Of a DNA stretch of 12,763 nt, positions 1-6,145 are shown piece after piece. Origin of the DNA: RGIG8748 sp045532255. GTDB taxonomy: Bacteria; Bacillota; Clostridia; UMGS1810. Within the stretch, counting starts at the first letter, position 1, and every line of letters starts with the position of its first letter. A program made the position numbers and the translations under genes. Where the stretch lies: assembly GCA_045532255.1 (NCBI GenBank), contig JAZSFO010000061.1:1-12763 (forward strand). Direction: 5' to 3'. Below the pieces are notes generated by a model. That model was not told the origin of the DNA and did not search any database. It was given only the letters and a program-made list of their open reading frames with translations.

Positions 1-65
1 GTTCATTCTTGCAGTGTATTTGTGTAGATACTAAAAATCTGCTTATCTTAAAGGAATGTGAACAA

Positions 66-1448
66 ATGAACAAGAAAAAAATAATTGCGGTTTGTTTGAT
101 GGTGATTGTTGTGCTGGGTCTGATTGCTTGGTGTATGTATGATATCAAATCACAGACCGTAGCGGAGGAAATAGGCAAAAGCAAGGCAGAAGAAATTGTC
201 AACACACAGCTGGATGCAATAGCAGTTACAGCACCGCTTAAGTATATCGCGTCAAATAATTTAGTCAAGGTAAACAGTGTTTCATACGGCACCAAGAAGG
301 ATGTAATACTGGACTGCACCGTAGATACGCTTAATGTATACAAGGCGATTGAGCCACTGTACAATGATTTTCTTGACGCAGAGGTCAAGAAGAAAAACAG
401 CACAATGTTTAAGTCCTCTCTGGATTTCAAGATGGAATTTGAGGACGAAATACTGAATGTGCTCAAGGAATGTGAAAAAACCACCGAAAATATAAAAATA
501 ACTCTCTATGATACCGAAAAGGGCTTTATGGTGCATACCGATGACCAAACCGTCAATTCCGTTTACGGCGGAGTAACGGACATCAAAAATGATGTTAATG
601 CCATAAAGACTATTACGGTTAAAACAGCACAGGGCACAAGGGAGGAAGCAATACAGTCCACCAATGTCAATAAAGGCTTTATCGAGTGCTTTGCCGTAAG
701 GGCAACAGATGTAAAGCCCGAGACGGCACACGGAATTGCAAAGCTCTGGAACAGTCTTAAGAAAGACTTCCATGTCAATTTCATCAAGTATGACAGATGG
801 AAAACCATATTCAAGGGACTTTGGGTTACAATCAAACTTACTATATGTGCACTTCTTATAGGTATAGTTCTTGGATTTATTGTTGCATTTGTAAGATGCA
901 CCCGTCTTAAAAATCCGGGCTGCGGTTTTCTGCTTAAATTCTTTGACGGTATATGCCAGATATATCTGACTGTTATACGAGGCACACCTGCTGTTGTGCA
1001 GATTATGATTATATACTTTGTTATATTTATGCCCATAGGAGCAGACAAGTTCTTCTCGGCGGTTGTATGCTTCGGTCTCAATTCGGGAGCATATGTTGCG
1101 GAGATTGTCCGCGGAGGCATAATGAATGTAGATGACGGACAGATAGAAGCAGGCAGAAGCCTTGGCTTTAACTATATGCAGACAATGTATCACATAGTAT
1201 TTCCTCAGGCATTCAAGGCGGTACTGCCCGCACTTGCAAATGAATTTGTAGTGCTTCTCAAGGAAACCTCAGTTGCATTCTATATAGGACTCGGAGACCT
1301 TATGTATGCAGGTAATGCTATCCGTTCTGCGACATACAGTCCGTTCATGCCGCTGCTTGCAGTTGCCCTTATTTATCTTATAATGGTACTGGGACTCTCG
1401 AGACTTGTCGGTATGCTGGAAAGGAGGCTCAGAAGCAATGAGCGCTGA
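66..1448 (+). CDS. Polar amino acid ABC transporter permease (HisM/GlnP type) with a large N-terminal extracytoplasmic domain
   Basis: Membrane subunit of an amino acid importer, 460 residues from the ATG at 66. I chose this ATG over the upstream one at 9 because AAGGA lies at 51-55 and the protein then begins with a Lys-rich N-in anchor. Residues 5-24 form one membrane segment. Residues about 26-235 are hydrophilic and probably outside the membrane. The classical permease domain begins near residue 245 (RWKTIFKGLWVTIKL) and continues with several hydrophobic segments. The EAA loop that contacts the ATPase lies at 346-367 (GQIEAGRSLG). Family permeases are usually about 220-240 residues, so roughly half of this protein is extra. 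The extra part shows no substrate-binding-protein signature I recognise. The ATPase gene follows with an 11-bp overlap. No binding-protein gene is in the window; it may lie upstream. The transporter family is certain, the substrate is not. Confidence 0.9.
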   Translation: MNKKKIIAVCLMVIVVLGLIAWCMYDIKSQTVAEEIGKSKAEEIVNTQLDAIAVTAPLKYIASNNLVKVNSVSYGTKKDVILDCTVDTLNVYKAIEPLYNDFLDAEVKKKNSTMFKSSLDFKMEFEDEILNVLKECEKTTENIKITLYDTEKGFMVHTDDQTVNSVYGGVTDIKNDVNAIKTITVKTAQGTREEAIQSTNVNKGFIECFAVRATDVKPETAHGIAKLWNSLKKDFHVNFIKYDRWKTIFKGLWVTIKLTICALLIGIVLGFIVAFVRCTRLKNPGCGFLLKFFDGICQIYLTVIRGTPAVVQIMIIYFVIFMPIGADKFFSAVVCFGLNSGAYVAEIVRGGIMNVDDGQIEAGRSLGFNYMQTMYHIVFPQAFKAVLPALANEFVVLLKETSVAFYIGLGDLMYAGNAIRSATYSPFMPLLAVALIYLIMVLGLSRLVGMLERRLRSNER

Positions 1449-2181
1449 TTCTCTTATTAGTGTAAAAAATCTTAAAAAATATTATATGAACGGAAGCATA
1501 AAGGCTCTTGATGATGTTTCCAAGGAATTTGAAAACGGTAAGGTTGTAGTTGTTATAGGGCCATCGGGAAGCGGTAAATCCACCTTGCTCCGTTCATTAA
1601 ACCTTCTCGAAGAGCCTACAGAGGGACACATCATTTTTGACGGCGTAGATCTTCTTGATTCAAAAACGGATGTCAACCTCGTAAGGCAAAAAATGGGGAT
1701 GGTTTTTCAGCAGTTTAACCTTTTCCCACATATGACTCTTCTTAAGAACCTTACACTTGCACCTGTAAAGCTTCTCAAAATGCCCAAGGAGGAAGCTGAG
1801 GAAAAAGCCCTTAAGCTTCTTGCAAGAGTAGGTCTTAGGGATAGAGCAGGGGCATATCCCTCACAGCTTTCGGGCGGACAGAAGCAGAGAGTTGCTATAG
1901 TAAGAGCACTTATGATGAATCCCCAAGTTATGCTTTTTGACGAACCCACATCAGCTCTTGATCCCGAGATGGTAGGAGAGGTTCTTGATGTTATGAAAGA
2001 GCTTGCCTCTGAGGGTATGACAATGATAGTAGTTACACATGAGATGGGATTTGCAAGAGAGGTTGCAGATGAAGTTGTCTTTATGGACGGAGGACAGATT
2101 ATCGAAACGGGAACACCTGACGAAATTTTCCATAGTCCAAAGAGCGACAGACTCAAAAACTTTCTTGCCAAGCTGCTTTGA
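1438..2181 (+). CDS. Polar amino acid ABC transporter ATP-binding protein (GlnQ/HisP type)
   Basis: Cytoplasmic ATPase that powers the permease encoded just upstream; 247 residues, normal for the family. The ATG at 1438 was chosen because AAGGAGG lies at 1421-1427 and because the protein then starts directly before the first beta-strand. The two reading frames overlap by 11 bp, which suggests translational coupling. All nucleotide-binding motifs are intact: Walker A GPSGSGKST at 41-49, Q-loop VFQQFNLFPH at 89-98, signature LSGGQ at 144-148, Walker B VMLFDE at 164-169, D-loop SALD at 172-175, and the switch histidine in VVTHEMGF at His201. The Q-loop and the region after Walker B match the polar amino acid (GlnQ) subfamily. 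No terminator is visible between this gene and the secG promoter. Confidence 0.95.
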   Translation: MSADSLISVKNLKKYYMNGSIKALDDVSKEFENGKVVVVIGPSGSGKSTLLRSLNLLEEPTEGHIIFDGVDLLDSKTDVNLVRQKMGMVFQQFNLFPHMTLLKNLTLAPVKLLKMPKEEAEEKALKLLARVGLRDRAGAYPSQLSGGQKQRVAIVRALMMNPQVMLFDEPTSALDPEMVGEVLDVMKELASEGMTMIVVTHEMGFAREVADEVVFMDGGQIIETGTPDEIFHSPKSDRLKNFLAKLL

Positions 2182-2199
2182 GTTTTGTGAAAAAAACTA

Positions 2200-2228
2200 T
2201 TGCAAAATGCTATCTTTTGTGGTAGAAT
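2200..2228 (+). promoter_or_regulatory. Sigma-A promoter of secG
   Basis: TTGCAA at 2200-2205 and TAGAAT at 2223-2228 are separated by 17 bp, close to the sigma-A consensus. It begins 18 bp after the ABC ATPase stop and lies 37 bp before the secG start, so secG need not depend on read-through from the transporter genes. Confidence 0.7.
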
Positions 2229-2265
2229 ATGTTTATTATGAGAAATTAAAATGGAGGTGTCATAG

Positions 2266-2502
2266 ATGCTTAGTACTATTATTACAATCGTTCATGTTAT
2301 TCTTTCTGTTATCCTTATAGCAGTTGTTTTGCTCCAGTCAGGCAAGTCTGCAGGACTTTCCGGTTCTATTGCAGGCGGTGCAGAAACCTTCTTTGGTAAG
2401 AATAAGGCAAAGACCCTTGACGGCATGCTGGAAAAGGCTACAGCAGTTGTAGCTATCCTCTTTATAGTTACATCTATCGTTCTGGCAATTGTTGTTAAAT
2501 AA
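2266..2502 (+). CDS. secG: Preprotein translocase subunit SecG
   Basis: Small accessory subunit of the SecYEG protein-export channel in the cytoplasmic membrane; 78 residues, typical for Firmicutes. It shows the expected layout of two membrane helices (about residues 3-22 and 56-76) joined by a Gly/Ser-rich cytoplasmic loop. That loop contains LLQSGKSAGLSGSIAGG and an ETFFGK segment, the hallmark of the family. The ribosome binding site TGGAGGTG lies just upstream of the ATG. The gene is monocistronic, with its own promoter at 2200-2228 and a terminator at 2521-2568. In many Firmicutes secG precedes rnr; here the next gene is a DeoR-type regulator instead. Confidence 0.95.
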   Translation: MLSTIITIVHVILSVILIAVVLLQSGKSAGLSGSIAGGAETFFGKNKAKTLDGMLEKATAVVAILFIVTSIVLAIVVK

Positions 2503-2520
2503 TTTTTGCTGAGATAATTA

Positions 2521-2568
2521 AACCCATCGGTTATGTATACAGGGTGTATGCAAACGGATGGGTTTTTT
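2521..2568 (+). terminator. Rho-independent terminator after secG
   Basis: Two 12-nt arms (2521-2532 and 2553-2564) pair with a single G-G mismatch. An inner stem (2534-2540 with 2544-2550) extends the helix to a 3-nt loop. Six T residues at 2563-2568 follow the G-rich arm. This isolates secG from the regulator gene downstream. Confidence 0.85.
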
Positions 2569-2579
2569 ATTGAAAAAAA

Positions 2580-2608
2580 TTGACAAAATGATATGTTAGT
2601 GTTATAAT
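2580..2608 (+). promoter_or_regulatory. Consensus sigma-A promoter of the DeoR-family regulator
   Basis: TTGACA at 2580-2585 and TATAAT at 2603-2608 with exactly 17 bp between them: a perfect consensus promoter. The -10 hexamer lies inside the first of two tandem 10-bp repeats described separately, so a protein bound there would block RNA polymerase. Confidence 0.85.
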
Positions 2609-2626
2609 GTGTTATAAAGTTAACAC
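2599..2626 (+). promoter_or_regulatory. Candidate operator in front of the DeoR-family gene (tandem 10-bp repeat)
   Basis: GTGTTATAAT (2599-2608) is followed directly by GTGTTATAAA (2609-2618). An inverted copy of the core, TTAACAC, lies at 2620-2626. The 18 bp at 2600-2617 recur exactly at 3424-3441 before the E2 gene. The position over the -10 fits repression and autoregulation by the product of this gene. That the DeoR-type protein binds here is inferred. Confidence 0.6.
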
Positions 2627-2645
2627 TTTGAAACAGGAGGCTATC

Positions 2646-3395
2646 ATGAACCGAATAAGACAGGAAAAAATTCAGGAATACATAGAGAGCAAAAGTGTTG
2701 CAACTATCAAAGAAATTCAGAAGATTGTTCCCGATGTTTCGCTTATGACAATACACAGAGACCTGGATGTGCTCGAATCCAAGGGTGTTATTGAGAAATA
2801 CAGGGGTGGTGTGCGTTCGGTCCGTCAGAGCGGAGATATAGAATTTAATGTCCGCATGAGGGAGAATAACAGCGGCAAGCTCACTATTGCCCATAAGGCT
2901 CTTGAGCTTGTACAGCCCTACAGCTCTATATTTCTCGATGCAAGTACATCCAATGTGTTTCTTGCAAGAAATCTTCCCGATATCAATCTTAATATAATTA
3001 CCACAAGTCCGGGAATTGCAATTGAGCTTTGCAGACTGCACAATCCTGTGGTTACTGTGTGCTGCGGAACAATGAACAGAAAAAATCTTTCCATAACAGG
3101 ACAGAATACACTGAATATGCTTGATTCCGTCAACATAGATACAGCATTTATCGGTGTATCAGGATGCTCGGCAGATGTAGGCTTTACCTGCGGAACAGAA
3201 GCGGATATGCTTATCAAACGCATGGTTATAGGGAAGTCTCGTGCCGCAGTTATGATGTGTGGTGAAGAGAAGCTTAACCGACTTATGCCATACACATTTG
3301 CCAGCATGGATGATGTAGATTACATCGTGTCCGACAAACAGCTTCCCGAGGATTTTCTGGAGTCTGCAAGAAGTGCAGGTGTAAAAATTTTGTAA
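2646..3395 (+). CDS. DeoR/GlpR-family transcriptional regulator
   Basis: DNA-binding regulator of 249 residues, the usual length for the family. The ATG at 2646 is chosen over the in-frame ATG at 2607 because AGGAGG sits at 2635-2640 and because 2607 falls inside the -10 hexamer. Residues 1-57 form the winged helix-turn-helix, with the recognition part SLMTIHRDLDVLESKGVIEK at 32-51 and the wing YRGG at 52-55. From about residue 75 on is a DeoR sensor domain (IFLDASTSNVFLA, later GVSGCSADVGFTCGTEAD), which in this family binds phosphorylated sugars or related metabolites. The usual Asp-Ser-Ser-Lys stretch near the effector site reads GEEKLN here. It lies just before the 2-oxoacid dehydrogenase genes and shares a putative operator with them, so a role as their repressor is likely but inferred. 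Confidence 0.9.
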   Translation: MNRIRQEKIQEYIESKSVATIKEIQKIVPDVSLMTIHRDLDVLESKGVIEKYRGGVRSVRQSGDIEFNVRMRENNSGKLTIAHKALELVQPYSSIFLDASTSNVFLARNLPDINLNIITTSPGIAIELCRLHNPVVTVCCGTMNRKNLSITGQNTLNMLDSVNIDTAFIGVSGCSADVGFTCGTEADMLIKRMVIGKSRAAVMMCGEEKLNRLMPYTFASMDDVDYIVSDKQLPEDFLESARSAGVKIL

Positions 3396-3413
3396 TATAT
3401 TTTGCAAAAACCA

Positions 3414-3442
3414 TTGACGAAAATGTTATAATGTGTTATAAT
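3414..3442 (+). promoter_or_regulatory. Sigma-A promoter of the 2-oxoacid dehydrogenase operon
   Basis: TTGACG at 3414-3419 and TATAAT at 3437-3442 are 17 bp apart. A second TATAAT lies at 3427-3432, one repeat unit upstream, but it has no equally good -35. Both sit in the tandem 10-bp repeats. There is no terminator between the regulator stop (3395) and this promoter, so some read-through from the regulator gene is possible. Confidence 0.8.
3423..3442 (+). promoter_or_regulatory. Candidate operator in front of the E2 gene (tandem 10-bp repeat)
   Basis: ATGTTATAAT (3423-3432) is followed directly by GTGTTATAAT (3433-3442). The 18 bp from 3424 are identical to those at 2600-2617 in front of the regulator gene. 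Relative to the -35 box the block is shifted by one 10-bp unit: here the second unit supplies the -10, while in the regulator promoter the first one does. Confidence 0.6.
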
Positions 3443-3461
3443 TACTTTAATTGCATTAATT

Positions 3462-3475
3462 TTATAATATTATAA
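3462..3475. repeat. Perfect 14-bp palindrome in the E2 leader
   Basis: TTATAATATTATAA reads the same on both strands and lies directly before the ribosome binding site of the E2 gene. It contains the same TTATAA core as the upstream operator units and could be a secondary binding site. It is pure A+T, so chance occurrence is quite possible. Confidence 0.4.
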
Positions 3476-3476
3476 T

Positions 3477-3484
3477 GAGGAGGG
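3477..3484 (+). promoter_or_regulatory. Ribosome binding site that fixes a TTG start for the E2 gene
   Basis: GAGGAGGG ends 6 bp before the TTG at 3491. No ATG in frame lies nearby, and translation from this TTG gives the standard lipoyl-domain opening MANAVIMPKAG, so the rare start codon is well supported. Confidence 0.85.
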
Positions 3485-3490
3485 TTTAAA

Positions 3491-4741
3491 TTGGCTAATG
3501 CTGTTATTATGCCCAAGGCAGGTATTACTGTAGAAAGCTGTATTATCGGCTCCTGGGAAAAGAAAGTCGGCGATAGCGTCAAGGTGGGCGATATCTTATT
3601 TACATATGAGACCGATAAAGCCAGCTTTGAATGTGAATCTACAGAAGAAGGTACATTACTCGAAATTTTCTATCAGGATGGGGACGAGGTTCCTTGTCTT
3701 GTAAATGTTTGTGCAATAGGTAATCCCGGTGAGGATTGCTCAGCACTCCGCCCTGCAGATGCAGAGGGTGCAGAGGCACCTGCAGAAGCTCAGCAGGAAG
3801 TTAAAGAGGAGGTTAAGGCTGAACCTCAGGCAGCACCAATACAGACAACTGCAGCAGATGGTGAGAAGTCTGCCGTATCTCCCAGAGCAAAGAAACTTGC
3901 AGAACGCGCAGGTGTAGATGCATCTCTTGCTACACCCACAGGCCCCAACGGCAGAATTATAGAAAGAGATGTAAGAACACTTATGGATAATCCTGTTGCA
4001 GCTTCCGTTTCTGCACCTCAGATGCAGGCTGCTGCAATCCCCGAGGCTGAATATACAGATGTTAAGTTCAGCGGTATCCGCAAGGCTATCAGCAAATCAA
4101 TGACTACATCACTTTCCACGGCAGCTCAGCTTACACACAATACATCTTTCGATGCTACAAATATCCTTGCATACAGAAAGATGCTTAAGAATGCAGATGA
4201 CGAATGTTCGGGAATTACACTTGGAGATATTGTTCTTTATGCAGTATCAAGAACACTCTTAAACCACCCCGACCTCAATGCACATATGCTTGATGACAAC
4301 AACATCCGTCTCTTTAAGCATGTAAACTTAGGTGTTGCTGTTGATACTCCCAGAGGACTTATGGTTCCCACAATCTTTAATGCAGACCAGATGAGCCTTT
4401 TGGAAATCTCCAAGGCCGTAAAAGAGCTTGCGGCTCAGTGCCGTGAGGGTAATATAAGCCCCGACAAGCTCGGCGGCGGTACATTTACCGTATCCAACCT
4501 CGGTAACATGGGCGTAGAGTCATTTACACCTGTTATCAATCCTCCCCAGACAGGTATACTGGGCGTATGCGGTACAATTGACCGTGTTCGTAAGGGCGCA
4601 GACGGTTCAATTCAGATTTATCCTGCAATGGGACTTAGCCTTACATATGACCACCGTGCTGTTGACGGTACACCTGCGGCTCGTTTCCAGAAGGAACTCG
4701 GACGCAATCTTGAGAACTTTACTACACTTCTTGCAAAATAA
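3491..4741 (+). CDS. 2-oxoacid dehydrogenase complex E2 (dihydrolipoyl acyltransferase)
   Basis: Core of a pyruvate/acetoin/branched-chain-type dehydrogenase complex; it moves the acyl group from lipoate to CoA. 416 residues, with the normal domain order. The lipoyl domain covers 1-80, with the attachment Lys43 in ETDKAS. An Ala/Pro/Glu-rich flexible linker covers about 88-127. The peripheral-subunit-binding domain is at 129-164 (SPRAKKLAERAG, then GPNGRIIERDV). The CoA-dependent acyltransferase domain runs from about 190 to the end, with the catalytic motif DHRAVDG at 387-393 (His388, Asp392). It has one lipoyl domain only. It starts at a TTG after a strong ribosome binding site and is followed 15 bp later by the E3 gene. 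The acyl substrate cannot be told from this chain; acetoin or pyruvate are the first candidates. Confidence 0.93.
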   Translation: MANAVIMPKAGITVESCIIGSWEKKVGDSVKVGDILFTYETDKASFECESTEEGTLLEIFYQDGDEVPCLVNVCAIGNPGEDCSALRPADAEGAEAPAEAQQEVKEEVKAEPQAAPIQTTAADGEKSAVSPRAKKLAERAGVDASLATPTGPNGRIIERDVRTLMDNPVAASVSAPQMQAAAIPEAEYTDVKFSGIRKAISKSMTTSLSTAAQLTHNTSFDATNILAYRKMLKNADDECSGITLGDIVLYAVSRTLLNHPDLNAHMLDDNNIRLFKHVNLGVAVDTPRGLMVPTIFNADQMSLLEISKAVKELAAQCREGNISPDKLGGGTFTVSNLGNMGVESFTPVINPPQTGILGVCGTIDRVRKGADGSIQIYPAMGLSLTYDHRAVDGTPAARFQKELGRNLENFTTLLAK

Positions 4742-4756
4742 GGAGATATAACAATT

Positions 4757-6124
4757 ATGGAAACTTTTGATTTATTAGTTGTAGGCGGCGGCCCCGGAGG
4801 ATATCTCTGTGCAGAGCGTGCCGCACAGGGCGGCCTCAAGGTTGCCGTGTTTGAAAAGAAGGCTCTTGGCGGTACATGTCTTAACGAAGGCTGTATCCCT
4901 ACCAAGACACTTCTCAATTCATCCAAGATGTATCGCCATGCCAAAGAGAGTGAGGCATTTGGTGTTACAACACAGGGTGTAAGCTATGACCACGCAAAGG
5001 TTATAGACAGAAAGGATAAGGTAGTTAAGACACTTGTAGCAGGTGTCGGTGCTACCATGAAATCCAACAAGGTTACAGTTGTTTCTGCAGATGCAGTTAT
5101 CAAGGGCCGTGTTGACGGCGGATTTGCTGTTGAAGCAGAGGGCACAACATATGTGGGCAAGAGACTTGCCATCGCATCAGGCTCCGAAACAGTTGTTCCT
5201 CCCGTACCGGGTCTTAAGGAAGGACTTGAATCAGGCTTTGTGGTTACAAACCGCGAGGTTCTTGACGAAAAGACTCTTCCCAAGAATATCGTTGTTATCG
5301 GCGGAGGCGTTATCGGTCTGGAAATGGCATACTACTTTGCAAGTGTAGGCGTTTCTGTTACTGTAATAGAAATGATGCCCAAGATAGCAGGTGCAACCGA
5401 TCCCGAAATCTGCAAGGTTCTTACAGATGCCTTTGTAAAGAAGGGTATGGAATTCAAGCTTTCCTGCAAGGTTCTTGAGGTTAAGAAGGACAGCGTTATA
5501 TACGAAGAAAACGGCGAGAAGAAAGAAATCAAATGCGATAAGGTTCTTCTTTCCGCAGGACGCAGACCCGCAACAGCAGGCATCGGTATAGAAAGTTTAG
5601 GTCTTGATATGGATAGAGCTGCCATAAAGACAGACCGCCATCTGTGCACAAATGTCTCCGGCGTATATGCCGTAGGCGACTGCAATGGCAAACTTATGCT
5701 TGCTCACACAGCATACAGAGAGGCAGAGGTTGCTGTTAACCACATGCTCGGCAAAACCGACGAAATGCGTTATGATGTAATTCCCTCGGTTATCTACACA
5801 GACCCCGAGGTTGCAAGCGTAGGTTACAGCAAGCAGGAAGCAGAAGAAAAGGGTATGAATGTTAAGGAAGTTAAGCTCCCCATGTCCTATGCAGGAAGAT
5901 ATCTTGCAGAAACAGAGGGCGGCAAGGGCTTTGTGAAGATTATTGTAGATACCGACAGAAACCGTCTTGTAGGCTGTCACATGGTTGGTTCCTACGCATC
6001 GGAAATCATCATGACAGCAACCATGATGGTAGATACAGAGCTTACACCCGATCGTCTTAAGAAACTTGTATTCCCTCATCCCACAGTTGCAGAAATAATT
6101 CGTGAAGCAATATTTCATATATAA
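4757..6124 (+). CDS. lpdA: Dihydrolipoyl dehydrogenase (E3)
   Basis: FAD-dependent enzyme that reoxidises the dihydrolipoyl arm of E2 and makes NADH. 455 residues, a normal length. The FAD-binding GGGPGG lies at 10-15. The redox-active disulfide is Cys41/Cys46 in GGTCLNEGCIPTK. The NAD-binding GGGVIG lies at 182-187. The second FAD motif VYAVGDC has its Asp at 308. The C-terminal dimerisation domain carries the catalytic His441-Glu446 pair in HPTVAE. There is no N-terminal lipoyl domain, unlike some acetoin-cluster E3 proteins. AAGGAG at 4740-4745 overlaps the E2 stop codon, and the spacing shows one operon with E2 and E1. All catalytic residues are present. Confidence 0.95.
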   Translation: METFDLLVVGGGPGGYLCAERAAQGGLKVAVFEKKALGGTCLNEGCIPTKTLLNSSKMYRHAKESEAFGVTTQGVSYDHAKVIDRKDKVVKTLVAGVGATMKSNKVTVVSADAVIKGRVDGGFAVEAEGTTYVGKRLAIASGSETVVPPVPGLKEGLESGFVVTNREVLDEKTLPKNIVVIGGGVIGLEMAYYFASVGVSVTVIEMMPKIAGATDPEICKVLTDAFVKKGMEFKLSCKVLEVKKDSVIYEENGEKKEIKCDKVLLSAGRRPATAGIGIESLGLDMDRAAIKTDRHLCTNVSGVYAVGDCNGKLMLAHTAYREAEVAVNHMLGKTDEMRYDVIPSVIYTDPEVASVGYSKQEAEEKGMNVKEVKLPMSYAGRYLAETEGGKGFVKIIVDTDRNRLVGCHMVGSYASEIIMTATMMVDTELTPDRLKKLVFPHPTVAEIIREAIFHI

Positions 6125-6145
6125 TACATAAGGAGGAAAATAAAT

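Noticed and set aside
9..65. Upstream in-frame ATG at 9 as the permease start
   Set aside because: It would add a 19-residue tail with no function before the membrane anchor; AAGGA at 51-55 points to the ATG at 66.
1405..1437. Upstream in-frame ATG at 1405 as the ABC ATPase start
   Set aside because: The first codons would lie deep in the permease gene and encode a tail absent from the family; AAGGAGG at 1421-1427 fits the ATG at 1438.
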